Positions 28,106 through 38,069 are shown, counted from the stretch's first letter. The stretch is DNA of 64,000 nt from Pseudomonas sp. W4I3 (GCF_030816195.1 NZ_JAUSXS010000001.1:2193501-2257500); one strand, 5' to 3'. A program made the numbers and translations. Notes: generated by a model from the letters alone, not told the origin.

Positions 28106-29504
28106 GTGCGCGCCTGAGCGCGTTGCCTGCCCGAATGCGCCTGCGTGCACTGCGCGCCAGGCGCACCAGCAGCATGCCGGCGGCGCAGCTCAGGCCGACG
28201 ATCAGGCCTTGCCACAAGCCGCTTGGACCGCTGGGTTCGCCCAGCCAGTTGGTCAGCCCCAGGGCATAACCCACCGGCAAGCCCACACCCCAGTAGGCGA
28301 GCAGGGTCAGCAGCATGGTCACCCGGGTGTCCTGATAGCCGCGCAGTGCACCGGCAGCGGTCACCTGGATCGAGTCGGAGAACTGGAACAGCGCCGAGAA
28401 CACAATCAGCGTCGAGGCCAGGTGGATGACCACCGGGTCTGGGGTATAGATCGCCGCAATCTGCTCGCGAAACACCAGCATCAGGCTGCAGGACAGGAAG
28501 GCATAGGCCAGTGCGGTGCCCATGCCGACCCCGGCGGCGAAGCGTGCTTCACGCGGTTCGCCACGGCCCAGGGCCTGCCCGACACGCACGGTGATGGCCA
28601 TGCTCAGGGAATAGGGCACCATGAACACCAATGAGCTGACATTCAGCGCGATCTGATGGCCGGACACCACGGTGGCCCCCAGGCTGCCCAGCAGCAGCGC
28701 GATCACCGCGAAGATGCTCGACTCGGCGAAGATCGCCACGCCAATCGGCAGGCCAATGCCCAAGACACGTTTGATCACCGCCCATTGCGGCCAGTCGAAG
28801 CGCTTGAACACTTCACTGCTCTGATACGCCGCGCCCCAGCGCGTCCACCCAACCAGGCCGAGCATCATCACCCACATCGCAATCGCCGTGGCCCAGCCGC
28901 AGCCTACGCCGCCCATGGCCGGCAGGCCGAAGTGACCGTAGATGAAGATGTAGTTCAGCGGAATGTTCAGCGCCAGCCCGCACAAACCCATGACCATGCT
29001 CGGCCGCGTACGGCCCAGGCCGTCGCTGAAACAGCGGAACACGTAATACAGCGCAATGGCTGGCATCCCGGCCGCGATGCCCTGCAGATAGCCCATGGAC
29101 GGTGCGATCAGGTCGGGCTCGACTTTCATCGCGTGCAGCACCGGTTCGGCGCACAGCAGCAACAGTGCGCCGCAGAGGCCGACCACCACGGCCAGCCACA
29201 ATGACTGGCGCACCAATGGCCCGATTTCGTTGTACTGGCCGGCGCCGTAGCGCTGCGCGACTTTCGGTGTGGTGGCCAGCAGAGTGCCGGTCATCAATAG
29301 GTAGACCGGAATCCAGATCGAGTTACCCAGGCCAACCGCCGCCAGGTCCTTGGGGCTGACACGTCCGGCCATCACCGCATCGACAAAGCTCATTGCGGTG
29401 GTTGCCAGTTGGCCGATGATGATCGGCAGGGCCAGCGTCAGCAGGCCGCGCACTTCCCGGCTGATGCGGGCGGGGCGGGTGAGGGTAGCGGTAGCAGTGT
29501 TCAC
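28101..29504 (-). CDS. MATE family multidrug efflux transporter
   Basis: A 467-residue inner-membrane exporter. The start is GTG at 29504 (product MNTATATLTRPARIS); the open frame further upstream crosses a REPIN and is not coding. About twelve membrane helices in two halves are visible, for example LLTLALPIIIGQLATTAMSFVDAVMAGRVSPKDLAAVGLGNS, with the MATE pattern repeated near SSLVFMVPYSLSMAITVRVGQALGRGEPREAR. It would export cationic drugs or dyes using Na+ or H+, as for NorM or PmpM. Substrate unknown. The stop codon falls inside a REP arm. Confidence 0.92.
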   Translation of the reverse strand: MNTATATLTRPARISREVRGLLTLALPIIIGQLATTAMSFVDAVMAGRVSPKDLAAVGLGNSIWIPVYLLMTGTLLATTPKVAQRYGAGQYNEIGPLVRQSLWLAVVVGLCGALLLLCAEPVLHAMKVEPDLIAPSMGYLQGIAAGMPAIALYYVFRCFSDGLGRTRPSMVMGLCGLALNIPLNYIFIYGHFGLPAMGGVGCGWATAIAMWVMMLGLVGWTRWGAAYQSSEVFKRFDWPQWAVIKRVLGIGLPIGVAIFAESSIFAVIALLLGSLGATVVSGHQIALNVSSLVFMVPYSLSMAITVRVGQALGRGEPREARFAAGVGMGTALAYAFLSCSLMLVFREQIAAIYTPDPVVIHLASTLIVFSALFQFSDSIQVTAAGALRGYQDTRVTMLLTLLAYWGVGLPVGYALGLTNWLGEPSGPSGLWQGLIVGLSCAAGMLLVRLARSARRRIRAGNALRRAL

Positions 29505-29626
29505 GTACAGGTGTCCAATAAAAAGGCAGTCGCAAGGACGGCGGATTCTACGCTTTGACGCAACGGTCAGGAAAAAACCTGTGTTGCTGATTTGTAATGC
29601 GGTATCGCAGGCACCTTGTAAACCCT

Positions 29627-29715
29627 GTGGGAGGGGGCTTGACCCCGATAGCAATGGCTCAGTCACAAATGCATCAACTGACCCACCGCCATCGGGAGCA
29701 AGCCCCCTCCCACAT
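29627..29715. repeat. REPIN (GGGGGCTTGC family)
   Basis: Head-to-head pair between the divergent MATE and pdxB genes; left arm gtgggagggggcttgacc has one change. Unusually it lies between divergent starts, within 50 bases of the pdxB start. Confidence 0.88.
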
Positions 29716-29764
29716 GGAATACTCACAAGGCTGTACACTGCTGATCCGCCAAAAGGAGCCTGCC

Positions 29765-30907
29765 ATGCTGATTGTTGCCGACGAAAATATCCCGCTGCTC
29801 GATGCATTTTTCCAGGGGTTTGGCGAGATTCGCCGTGTCCCCGGCCGCTCCATCGACCGGGCCACGGTCGAGCAGGCCGATGTGCTGCTGGTACGTTCGG
29901 TGACCAACGTCAACCGGGCCTTGCTCGAGGGCACGAAGGTGGGTTTTGTCGGCACCTGCACCATCGGCACCGATCATCTGGACCTCGATTATTTCAGGCA
30001 GGCCGGTATCCAGTGGTCCAGCGCGCCCGGCTGTAACGCCCGAGGCGTGGTGGATTACGTGCTGGGCAGCTTGCAGACCCTGGCTGAAATCGAAGGCGTC
30101 GACCTCACACAGCGCACCTATGGCATCGTTGGCGCCGGTGAGGTCGGCGGGCGGCTGGTCAAGGTGCTCAAGGGCCTGGGCTGGAACGTGCGGGTATGCG
30201 ACCCGCCCCGGCAGATTGCCGAAGACGGCGACTACGTCAGCCTGGAGCAGATCATCGAGCAATGCGATGTCATCAGTCTGCACACGCCGCTGACCAAGTC
30301 CGGCAATGGTTCCACCTGGCATCTGTTTGATCGTGAGCGCCTGGCGCAGCTCAAGCCTGGCACCTGGCTGATCAACGCCAGCCGGGGCGCGGTCGTGGAC
30401 AACGCTGCCCTGCGCGAGGTGTTGCGCGAGCGCGAAGACCTGCAAGCGGTGCTGGATGTTTGGGAGGGCGAGCCCCAGGTGGATGCCGACCTGGCCGATC
30501 TGTGCGTGCTGGCCACGCCGCATATCGCCGGGTACAGCCTCGATGGCAAGCAGCGCGGCACGGCGCAGATCTACCAGGCGTTCTGCGCGCATCTGGGCCA
30601 GCAACCGAGCATTCAGTTGAGCGATTTGTTGCCGACGCCATGGCTGGCCGAGGTGCACTTGAATGCCTCAACCGATCCGGCCTGGGCGCTGGCGACCTTG
30701 TGTCGCAGTGTGTACGACCCACGTCGGGATGATGCGGACTTTCGGCGCAGCCTTGTAGGAACCGTAGAAGAGCAGCGCAAGGCCTTCGACCTGCTGCGCA
30801 AGCACTACCCCGAGCGCCGTGAAATCGATGGCTTGAAGGTGCGCATCAACGGTGAATCCTCAGCCCTGTCCGGCATCGTCGCCGCCTTGGGCGCCGAAGC
30901 GGTTTAA
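29765..30907 (+). CDS. pdxB: Erythronate-4-phosphate dehydrogenase
   Basis: A 380-residue NAD enzyme of pyridoxal phosphate synthesis, starting at ATG 29765 after AAAAGGAG. The N-terminal [16 protein letters not shown] is typical for PdxB. The Rossmann motif is [21 protein letters not shown], the catalytic Arg is in [10 protein letters not shown], and the acid and His are in VWEGEPQ and [16 protein letters not shown]. The C-terminal dimerisation domain that sets PdxB apart from other 2-hydroxyacid dehydrogenases is present. Confidence 0.95.
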   Translation: MLIVADENIPLLDAFFQGFGEIRRVPGRSIDRATVEQADVLLVRSVTNVNRALLEGTKVGFVGTCTIGTDHLDLDYFRQAGIQWSSAPGCNARGVVDYVLGSLQTLAEIEGVDLTQRTYGIVGAGEVGGRLVKVLKGLGWNVRVCDPPRQIAEDGDYVSLEQIIEQCDVISLHTPLTKSGNGSTWHLFDRERLAQLKPGTWLINASRGAVVDNAALREVLREREDLQAVLDVWEGEPQVDADLADLCVLATPHIAGYSLDGKQRGTAQIYQAFCAHLGQQPSIQLSDLLPTPWLAEVHLNASTDPAWALATLCRSVYDPRRDDADFRRSLVGTVEEQRKAFDLLRKHYPERREIDGLKVRINGESSALSGIVAALGAEAV

Positions 30908-30918
30908 CGCGTATAAAA

Positions 30919-30941
30919 AACCCGGCCACCGGGGCCGGGTT
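30919..30941 (-). terminator. Rho-independent terminator of the PA1571-like gene
   Basis: AACCCGGCC pairs with GGCCGGGTT around a five-base loop; on the minus strand it is followed by a run of T. It lies just beyond the stop of the small minus-strand gene at 30960 and may also slow transcription leaving pdxB. Confidence 0.75.
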
Positions 30942-30959
30942 CGAAAGAGCGTGGGCGCT

Positions 30960-31133
30960 TCAGCCTTGCTGGGCAGGCTTGACCAGTTTCTCTTCCAGTT
31001 CGCTGCACGCTTGCTGGATCATTTCTTCGGTGATCTGCACCTCGCAGCCCTTGGCGTCGATGTACGAGCACGGCAATTGCTGCGGCTGGCGGATCACTTC
31101 AATTTTGGCATCGCTGCTGTTTTGCAAGGTCAT
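30960..31133 (-). CDS. PA1571-family small protein
   Basis: A 57-residue protein starting at 31133 after GGAGA: MTLQNSSDAKIEVIRQPQQL, a central YIDAKGCEVQITEEMIQQACSELEEKL and a short tail. It has no signal peptide or membrane segment. The helix ITEEMIQQACSELE is the conserved core of a small Pseudomonas-specific family (PA1571-like); function unknown. It has its own terminator. Confidence 0.75.
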   Translation of the reverse strand: MTLQNSSDAKIEVIRQPQQLPCSYIDAKGCEVQITEEMIQQACSELEEKLVKPAQQG

Positions 31134-31378
31134 GGCCTGTCTCCTCATCAGGTTGTGTACCTACTTTAATTCCCCCGCGTGACCGAGCTATTACAACTCC
31201 TTACACGATCATCGGTTCGAACGCCTAGTCCACCAGAAACCGGTCCATATTTCCAGATCAGTCTTAGACCGATAGCCTCTAGCGGCATAAGTCGGCGAGC
31301 ATAATTAACCTGACTCATTGCTATTGGCCCAAGTTCCCCCAATGTTCATGAACAAACTCCTCATCGGTGAAGCCCTCC

Positions 31379-33145
31379 ATGTTCTCAGTCCGTCAACGCC
31401 GTGCGATTCGCCTGGCCAGCCGCTTCATTGCGCCTTACCGCTGGCAGGCGCTGGGTGCCCTGTTGGCGCTGATCGTCACCGCCGGCATCACCTTGTCCAT
31501 GGGGCAGGGTATCCGCCTGCTGGTTGACCAGGGTTTCATGACCCAGTCACCGCACCTGCTCAACCAATCCATCGCGCTGTTCATGCTGCTGGTGCTGGGC
31601 CTGGCGGTGGGCACGTTCACGCGCTTCTACCTGGTGTCGTGGATCGGCGAGCGGGTGGTGGCGGACATCCGCCGACAAGTGTTCAACCACCTGATCTACC
31701 TGCACCCGGGCTTCTACGAGAACAACCGCAGCTCGGAAATCCAGTCACGCCTGACCACCGACACCACCTTGCTGCAATCGGTGATCGGCTCATCACTGTC
31801 GCTGTTTCTGCGCAATGCCTTGATGGTGATCGGCGGCATCGTGCTGTTGTTCATCACCAACCCCAAGCTCACCAGCATTGTCGTGGTGGCGTTGCCGCTG
31901 GTGCTGGCGCCGATCCTGATCTTTGGCCGGCGCGTGCGCAGCCTGTCGCGGCAGAGCCAGGACCGTATCGCCGATGTCGGCAGCTATGTGTCCGAAACCC
32001 TGGGCCAGATCAAGACCGTGCAGGCCTATAACCATCAGGTCCAGGACGAACAGCGTTTCGCCCTGACCGTGGAGGAGGCATTCACCACGGCCCGCAAACG
32101 CATCCTGCAACGGTCGTGGCTGATCACCCTGGTGATCATGCTGGTGCTCGGCGCCGTGGGCGTGATGCTGTGGGTTGGCGGGATGGACGTGATCAGCGGG
32201 CGCATTTCCGGCGGTGAGCTGGCGGCGTTTGTGTTCTACAGCTTGATCGTTGGCAGCGCCGTCGGCACCTTGAGTGAAGTGCTTGGCGAGTTGCAGCGGG
32301 CCGCCGGTGCGGCTGAACGGATTGGCGAACTGTTGCAGTCAAGCAACGAAATCCAGGCCCCGGCCAGCGGCAGTGTGCGCTTGCCGGAGCGCGTCAGCGG
32401 GCGCATGGAATTGCAGGGCGTGCGCTTTTCCTACCCGTCACGGCCCGACAGCTTCGCCATCGACGGCCTTAACCTGACCGTCAATCCAGGTGAAACCCTC
32501 GCCTTGGTCGGCCCTTCCGGCGCAGGTAAGTCCACGATCTTCGACTTGCTGCTGCGCTTCTACGACCCCCAGCATGGCCGCATCCTGCTTGAAGGCCAGC
32601 CGCTGCCCGAGCTCGACCCGCTGGACCTGCGCCGCCACTTCGCGCTGGTTTCCCAGAGCCCGGCGCTGTTTTTCGGCAGCGTCGAAGACAACATCCGCTA
32701 CGGTAACCCCACGGCCACCCGCGAACAGGTCGAAGCTGCGGCACGCATCGCCCACGCCCACGACTTCATCCTGCAAATGCCCGACGGCTACCAGACCCAC
32801 CTGGGCGACGGTGGCCTGGGCCTCTCCGGTGGTCAGCGCCAACGCCTGGCCATCGCCCGCGCCTTGTTGGTGGATGCGCCGATCCTGCTGCTGGACGAAG
32901 CCACCAGCGCCCTTGATGCGCAGAGTGAACACCTGATCCAGCAAGCCCTGCCGCGATTGATGCAGGGCCGCACCACCCTGGTGATCGCGCACCGCCTGGC
33001 CACGGTGAAGAACGCCGACCGGATTGCGGTGATGGACCAGGGCAAGCTGGTGGCGGTGGGTACGCATCAGCAGCTGATTGCGAGCAATCCGTTGTATGCG
33101 CGCTTGGCGGCGCTGCAGTTCAGTGCAGATGACCCGCGCCAATAG
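31379..33145 (+). CDS. ABC exporter, fused membrane and ATPase domains (ABCB/MsbA-like)
   Basis: A 588-residue half-transporter. The ATG at 31379 follows GGTGAAG; a GTG four codons earlier lies in that site. Six membrane helices fill residues 20-290 (WQALGALLALIVTAGITLSMG, SIALFMLLVLGLAVGTFTRFYLVSW, and others). The ATPase has Walker A GPSGAGKSTIFDLLLRFYDP, the signature LSGGQRQRLAIARALLVDAP, Walker B ILLLDEATSALD and the switch IAHRLATVKNADR. It would work as a homodimer exporting a lipid or drug; cargo unknown. It has a 245-base upstream region in which only a weak -10-like sequence (CATAAT at 31300) is noticed. Confidence 0.92.
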   Translation: MFSVRQRRAIRLASRFIAPYRWQALGALLALIVTAGITLSMGQGIRLLVDQGFMTQSPHLLNQSIALFMLLVLGLAVGTFTRFYLVSWIGERVVADIRRQVFNHLIYLHPGFYENNRSSEIQSRLTTDTTLLQSVIGSSLSLFLRNALMVIGGIVLLFITNPKLTSIVVVALPLVLAPILIFGRRVRSLSRQSQDRIADVGSYVSETLGQIKTVQAYNHQVQDEQRFALTVEEAFTTARKRILQRSWLITLVIMLVLGAVGVMLWVGGMDVISGRISGGELAAFVFYSLIVGSAVGTLSEVLGELQRAAGAAERIGELLQSSNEIQAPASGSVRLPERVSGRMELQGVRFSYPSRPDSFAIDGLNLTVNPGETLALVGPSGAGKSTIFDLLLRFYDPQHGRILLEGQPLPELDPLDLRRHFALVSQSPALFFGSVEDNIRYGNPTATREQVEAAARIAHAHDFILQMPDGYQTHLGDGGLGLSGGQRQRLAIARALLVDAPILLLDEATSALDAQSEHLIQQALPRLMQGRTTLVIAHRLATVKNADRIAVMDQGKLVAVGTHQQLIASNPLYARLAALQFSADDPRQ

Positions 33146-33161
33146 CCTCACGGAAATACCA

Positions 33162-33253
33162 ATGTGGGAGGGGCTTGCCCCCGATAGCGGTGTATCAGTC
33201 ACCCGATGTATCAACTGACAGATTGCTATCGGGGGCAAGCCCCCTCCCACATT
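33162..33253. repeat. REPIN (GGGGGCTTGC family)
   Basis: Head-to-head pair between the convergent ABC exporter and lytic transglycosylase genes. The left arm is one G shorter (gtgggaggggcttgccc). Confidence 0.88.
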
Positions 33254-33277
33254 AGATATTCGGCAGATCCAGTGCCC

Positions 33278-35206
33278 TTACTGATCGTCAAAATACCGCT
33301 CATGCCAATCCACCAACGGCTGCGGTGAGTTGAGCTTCTGCCCGTAGATCACCGAATAAGACAGCACGTTTTGCACATACTGGCGGGTTTCGTCGAACGG
33401 GATGCTTTCCACCCACACGTCGAAACTCAGGTGGTCCGCACCGCGCAGCCATTGGCGCACGCGGCCGGGGCCGGCGTTGTAGGCGGCGGAGGCGAGCACG
33501 CGATTGCCGTTGAATTGGCTGTGCACCTGGCTCAGGTAGGCTGCGCCGAGCTGGATGTTTTTGTCCGGGTCCAGTACCTGGGCCGGGGAGGCCAGGGGAA
33601 TGCTGAACTTGCGCGCGGTTTCCTTGGCGGTGCCGGGCATCAGTTGCATCAAGCCGCTGGCGCCGACGCCGGAGCGGGCGTCATCCATGAAGGCGCTTTC
33701 CTGGCGGGTAATGGCGAACACCCAGCTCGAATGCAGGCCACGCACCTTGGCTTCGCGCACCAGGGTATCGCGGTGGGCCATCGGGAAGCGGATGTCCAGG
33801 TCGTCCCAGTATTGCGCTTGGCTGATCGTGCGGATCGCCGGGAAGTACCATTTCATGTCATAGGCCAGCTTCGCCTGGGCGACCATTTCATCACGGTTGA
33901 AGTGACGGCTGACGTGGTACCACTCGCGGCGGCCGTCGACGATCTGGCCACGCGCATAGAATTCCAGGGCACGGCGCACGCCTGGGGTATTGCGCACTTT
34001 GTTGATCAGCGCCTGGCTCATCACCAGCGGTTTGTTGTTCAACTGGTAAGGGGTCTTGGAGCGGTCGGCGGCGAGGAAGCCGTAGAAGTCGCGCTCCTTG
34101 GCCACGTTTTTATACAGCACCAACGCTTGCGGGTTTTTCGGTTCGGCCAGCTCCAGGCTGCGCGCCTGCCAATAGCGCCAACGGTTGGTGGTGGCCAGGT
34201 CCTGCGGCAGCTTGCGGGTCAGCTGGTAGGCCTCTTCCCAGCGCGCCAGCCGCAACAGCAGGCGCAGGCGCCATTCGGAGACGGTGTTGTCACGCAGTTC
34301 CGGGTCGTATTTGGTCATCACGTCCAGGGCACGAGGATCGTAGCGACGGGCCAGGGTCAGGCCGATTTCCCGGGCAATCGAGACTTTTTCGTCACGGGAG
34401 AAGTGCATGCTGCTGGCGTAACCGTCCAGCAGGGCCATGGCCTTGTCCGGGTCCTGGCGTGCCAGCCGACGCAGGCCCAGGCCTACGGCGTCAGACATGG
34501 CTTCGGTGGCCGGCAGAAAGCGCGACGGGTCGCTGAGCATGTCGGGCTTTTGCGCCACGTCGATCATCAGGCGGCCCTGGGCGCCGAGCGTGGGCAGGGT
34601 TTTCACCAGGCTGTTAGCCAGCGCGTAGTTGCGCGCTTCGGCGGCGAGCTTGGTGCGGTCCCAGATTTTCTGCTCGGTCAGTTGCCCGTCGGATGCCCAC
34701 TGGCCAAAGGTCACGTCACAGGCGGCGGGTTGGGATTTGCCGGTCATCCACAGCTTTTCGGCGGTCTTGTAGCCTTCGGCCTTGAGGTTGTGGGTGAGTT
34801 GATACTGGCCGTGCAGGCAGTCCAGTTCGACGAAATTGAGCTTGGTATCGTAGTACTTTTCAAAGGTCTGCCAGTCACCGCGCTCGGCCAGCCAGCGCAA
34901 CCAGCGCAGCTTCATCCAGTTCGCTTGGGGCAGGTCGCCGTTTTTGGCGAGAAATTGCTCGATTTCCTGATTGCTCGCGCTTTTAAGGCGCGCGGTCAGC
35001 TCGTCATACGCCAGGTACGGCGTCAGCGGGTAGTCGGCCAGGGCCTGGCTGTATTGCATGTACGGGCCGCTGTCGCCCTTGGCCAGGGCCCGCTTGGCTT
35101 CATCGTAATATTGACGTTGGGTGGTGAGGTCCACGGCCTGGGCAGATTGAACGGCGGTGGCAGAAAGAAGCAGGCAGGATAAAAAGTTGAAAAGGCGACT
35201 GCGCAT
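33278..35206 (-). CDS. slt: Soluble lytic murein transglycosylase
   Basis: A 642-residue periplasmic enzyme. The start at 35206 gives MRSRLFNFLSCLLLSATAVQSAQA, a signal peptide. The long N-terminal half is an alpha-superhelical (doughnut) domain. The C-terminal catalytic domain shows VFAITRQESAFMDDARSGVGASGLMQLMPGTAKETAR, where Glu in RQESAF is catalytic, followed by NIQLGAAYLSQV and ASAAYNAGPGRVRQWL. It cleaves murein with 1,6-anhydromuramic acid formation and belongs to the Slt70 type. Upstream of it lie about 210 bases shared with the divergent ABC-F gene. Confidence 0.94.
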   Translation of the reverse strand: MRSRLFNFLSCLLLSATAVQSAQAVDLTTQRQYYDEAKRALAKGDSGPYMQYSQALADYPLTPYLAYDELTARLKSASNQEIEQFLAKNGDLPQANWMKLRWLRWLAERGDWQTFEKYYDTKLNFVELDCLHGQYQLTHNLKAEGYKTAEKLWMTGKSQPAACDVTFGQWASDGQLTEQKIWDRTKLAAEARNYALANSLVKTLPTLGAQGRLMIDVAQKPDMLSDPSRFLPATEAMSDAVGLGLRRLARQDPDKAMALLDGYASSMHFSRDEKVSIAREIGLTLARRYDPRALDVMTKYDPELRDNTVSEWRLRLLLRLARWEEAYQLTRKLPQDLATTNRWRYWQARSLELAEPKNPQALVLYKNVAKERDFYGFLAADRSKTPYQLNNKPLVMSQALINKVRNTPGVRRALEFYARGQIVDGRREWYHVSRHFNRDEMVAQAKLAYDMKWYFPAIRTISQAQYWDDLDIRFPMAHRDTLVREAKVRGLHSSWVFAITRQESAFMDDARSGVGASGLMQLMPGTAKETARKFSIPLASPAQVLDPDKNIQLGAAYLSQVHSQFNGNRVLASAAYNAGPGRVRQWLRGADHLSFDVWVESIPFDETRQYVQNVLSYSVIYGQKLNSPQPLVDWHERYFDDQ

Positions 35207-35419
35207 GAGACGTCCGTGCAGAGAAATCACGACTAGCACCGGCATCGCCGACACTGATTGCCCCTAGCTTAGCCTTTTGCCAGCGGCCGGCGAAAGCTTT
35301 GCCGGCCGGTTGGTTCAAGTTCGCGGCAAATGTCCTACGGAACGTGTCGGCAGCGAAAATGCTGGCCGCATCCAACCCTCAACTCAGGTAGAATGCGCGC
35401 CCAGTTTTTGGAGAAGCGT

Positions 35420-37342
35420 ATGACCCTGCTCAAATTCAGCGATGTGTCCCTTGCTTTCGGCGCTATGCCGTTGTTGGACAAGGTGTCCTGGCAGATCGCC
35501 CGTGGTGAGCGGGTGTGCATCATCGGCCGCAACGGTACCGGCAAGTCCAGCATGATGAAGCTGGTCAAGGGCGACCAGAAGCCCGATGACGGCTCTGTCT
35601 GGCGTGCTCCCGGCCTCAAGATCGGCGAATTGCCGCAGGAATTGCCGGTAGCCGACGAGCGGACAGTGTTCGACGTGGTTGCCGAAGGCCTGGACGGCGT
35701 AGGCGAATTGCTGGCGCAATACCATCACCTCGCGCAGAACTGCGTCACCGAAGAAGACCTGGACAAGTTGATGCACGTCCAGCAAGACCTCGAAGCCCGT
35801 GATGGCTGGCGCCTGCAGCAACTGGTGGACAGCACCCTGAGCCGCCTGCAATTGCCGGCCGACAAGACCCTCGCCCAATTGTCCGGCGGCTGGCGTCGTC
35901 GCGTGCTGCTGGCCCAGGCGTTGGTGTCCGAGCCAGACCTGCTGCTGCTCGACGAACCGACCAACCACCTGGACATCGGCGCTATCGCCTGGCTCGAAGA
36001 AGCCCTGAAGGATTTCCAGGGCGCGGTGCTGTTCATCACGCACGACCGGTCCTTCCTGCAAAACCTGGCCACGCGCATCCTGGAACTGGACCGCGGTGGC
36101 CTGATCGACTGGAACGGCGACTACGCCAGCTTCCTGGTGCACAAGGAAGCTGCACTCTCGGCTGAAGAGACCGCCAACGCCCTGTTCGACAAGAAACTGG
36201 CCCAGGAAGAAGTCTGGATCCGCCAGGGTATCAAGGCACGCCGCACCCGTAATGAAGGTCGCGTGCGTGCGTTGAAAGCGCTGCGGGTTGAGCGCAGCGA
36301 ACGTCGTGAACGCACCGGCAAGGCCAATATCCAACTCGATACCGCCGATAAGTCGGGCAAGCAGGTGATGGTGCTGGAAAACGTCAGCTTCCATCACCCG
36401 GACGGTCCGTTCCTGATCAAGGACTTCTCCATGGTCCTGGCGCGCGGCGACCGTATCGGCCTGCTGGGCGCCAACGGTACCGGCAAGACCACCTTGCTCA
36501 AGCTGATGCTTGGCGGTCTGCAGCCGACCAGTGGCACGGTGGAAGAGGGCACGCGCATCGACGTGGCCTACTTCGATCAGCTGCGCCATCAGTTGGACCT
36601 GGAAAAAACCGTGATCGACAACGTCGCCGAAGGTCGCGACTTTATCGACATCGACGGCCAGAGCCGCCACGTACTCAGCTACCTGGGCGATTTCCTGTTC
36701 AGCCCGCAACGTGCGCGGACCCCGGTGAAAGCCTTGTCCGGTGGCGAGCGTGCGCGCCTGCTGCTGGCCAAGCTGTTCAGCAAGCCGGCCAACCTGCTGG
36801 TGCTCGACGAACCGACCAACGACCTCGACGTGGAAACCCTGGAGCTGTTGGAAGAGGTCTTGCTGACCTTCAACGGCACCGTGCTGATGGTCAGCCACGA
36901 CCGGGCATTCCTCGACAACGTGGTCACCAGCACCCTGGTTTTCGAGGGCGAAGGCAAGGTGCGCGAGTACGTCGGTGGTTATCAGGACTGGCTGCGCCAG
37001 GGCGGTTCGCCGCGCCTGCTGGGCGTGACCGAGAGCAAGTCCGGCAAGGCCGACTTGAACTCGGCGGTAGTGATGCCTGTGGCGGCTGCGGCCCCTGCAC
37101 CGGAAGCTGCGCCTGCGGCCAACAAGAAAAAGCTCAGCTATAAGCTGCAGCGCGAACTGGAAGCCTTGCCGGCTGAGATCGACGCCAAGGAGCAGCAGAT
37201 CGCCGCAGTAGAAGCAGAAATGGCTGACGCCGGTTTCTACCAGCGCCCGGCGGCGGAAACCGCCAAGGTCATCGCCTCCCTGGAAACGTTGAATCAGGAG
37301 CTGGAAGCACTGGTTGAGCGCTGGGCCGAGCTGGATGCCTGA
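35420..37342 (+). CDS. ABC-F family ATPase (Uup-like)
   Basis: A 640-residue soluble protein with two ABC ATPase domains. It starts at ATG 35420 after GGAGAAG. Domain 1 has GRNGTGKSSMMKLVKG and LLLLDEPTNHLDIGAIAWLEE; domain 2 has GANGTGKTTLLKLMLG, LSGGERARLLLAKLF and LLVLDEPTNDLDVETLELLEE. Between them is the charged ABC-F linker. The C-terminal 100 residues form an Ala/Pro-rich hinge and a coiled coil (KKKLSYKLQRELEALPAEIDAKEQQIAAVEAEM), which is the Uup DNA/ribosome-binding tail. ABC-F proteins act on ribosomes; Uup also affects transposon excision. No transmembrane segment. Confidence 0.92.
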   Translation: MTLLKFSDVSLAFGAMPLLDKVSWQIARGERVCIIGRNGTGKSSMMKLVKGDQKPDDGSVWRAPGLKIGELPQELPVADERTVFDVVAEGLDGVGELLAQYHHLAQNCVTEEDLDKLMHVQQDLEARDGWRLQQLVDSTLSRLQLPADKTLAQLSGGWRRRVLLAQALVSEPDLLLLDEPTNHLDIGAIAWLEEALKDFQGAVLFITHDRSFLQNLATRILELDRGGLIDWNGDYASFLVHKEAALSAEETANALFDKKLAQEEVWIRQGIKARRTRNEGRVRALKALRVERSERRERTGKANIQLDTADKSGKQVMVLENVSFHHPDGPFLIKDFSMVLARGDRIGLLGANGTGKTTLLKLMLGGLQPTSGTVEEGTRIDVAYFDQLRHQLDLEKTVIDNVAEGRDFIDIDGQSRHVLSYLGDFLFSPQRARTPVKALSGGERARLLLAKLFSKPANLLVLDEPTNDLDVETLELLEEVLLTFNGTVLMVSHDRAFLDNVVTSTLVFEGEGKVREYVGGYQDWLRQGGSPRLLGVTESKSGKADLNSAVVMPVAAAAPAPEAAPAANKKKLSYKLQRELEALPAEIDAKEQQIAAVEAEMADAGFYQRPAAETAKVIASLETLNQELEALVERWAELDA

Positions 37343-37357
37343 GTGATTCCAAGGCAT

Positions 37358-37395
37358 TAAAAACCCGGTGTTCATCTGATGAACACCGGGTTTTT
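37358..37395. terminator. Bidirectional Rho-independent terminator
   Basis: AACCCGGTGTTCAT pairs with ATGAACACCGGGTT around a three-base loop, with an A run on the left and a T run on the right, so it can end transcription both of the Uup-like gene and of the convergent usp gene. Confidence 0.88.
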
Positions 37396-37413
37396 TATAT
37401 GAATTGCGGTAAA

Positions 37414-37506
37414 AATGTGGGAGGGGGCTTGCCCCCGATAGCGGTGTATCACTCACCTGATGCATCAACTGACAGACTGCTATCGGGGGTAAGCCCCCTC
37501 CCACAT
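37414..37506. repeat. REPIN (GGGGGCTTGC family)
   Basis: Head-to-head pair directly behind the terminator. The right arm has one change (gggggtaagccccctccc). Confidence 0.9.
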
Positions 37507-37522
37507 GGGTTCTGCGGTGTAC

Positions 37523-37963
37523 TTAAGTATTTTTTACCAACCTTACCGCCAGCACATCGCACGGCGCGCCATGCAGCACATCATTGGCGGTAGAGCCCAG
37601 CAGCAGCGCCAGACCGTGTCGGCCATGGCTGCCCACCACGATCAGGTCGCAGCCTTGCTCCTTGGCGATGTGGTGGATTTCCTGGCGCGGTTGGCCGTAG
37701 GTGAGGTGGGAATTTTCCTTCTTTAACTCGGGATACTTGATGATCAACCGCTCCAGGCGCTCCTTGGCCTGGTCGAACTGTTGCTGCTGTAGCTGGGAAA
37801 GGTCCATCGGCACGTCGCCACCGAAGGCCATGGCCATGGGTTCGACGATATGCACCAGGGACAGTTTGGCGCCATTGGCAACGGCGGATTCCCGTGCACG
37901 CTTGATCACTGGATCGCACTCTTCGGTCAGGTCGACAGCGACCAGAATATGTTCGTAGGGCAT
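37523..37963 (-). CDS. Universal stress protein (UspA family)
   Basis: A 146-residue protein starting at 37963 after GGAGGAAC. It opens MPYEHILVAVDLTEECDPVIKRA and ends CDLIVVGSHGRHGLALLLGSTANDVLHGAPCDVLAVRL; the GxxGx9GS pattern is the ATP-binding loop of ATP-binding Usp proteins. A middle PMDLSQLQQQQFDQAKERLE helix is present. It is a cytoplasmic stress or resting-state protein. The frame is open further upstream but without a ribosome site. Confidence 0.92.
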   Translation of the reverse strand: MPYEHILVAVDLTEECDPVIKRARESAVANGAKLSLVHIVEPMAMAFGGDVPMDLSQLQQQQFDQAKERLERLIIKYPELKKENSHLTYGQPRQEIHHIAKEQGCDLIVVGSHGRHGLALLLGSTANDVLHGAPCDVLAVRLVKNT

Positions 37964-38069
37964 GGGGCGTTCCTCCAGGGGGACTGCAATAAATTCAGTA
38001 TGGCTGCTTTCAAGCGGATCGGCTTGCGTCAGATCAAGTCCGCTCATCAGGAAATTCGGGAGTACACAT

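Noticed and set aside
31318..31527. Leader-peptide-like frame with ATG at 31342 before the ABC exporter
   Set aside because: The frame is not followed by an attenuator and continues deep into the exporter gene out of frame; only one good ribosome site (for 31379) exists.
35384..37504. 706-residue minus-strand frame across the Uup-like gene
   Set aside because: Antisense shadow of a gene with perfect ABC motifs; the frame even runs through a terminator and REPIN.
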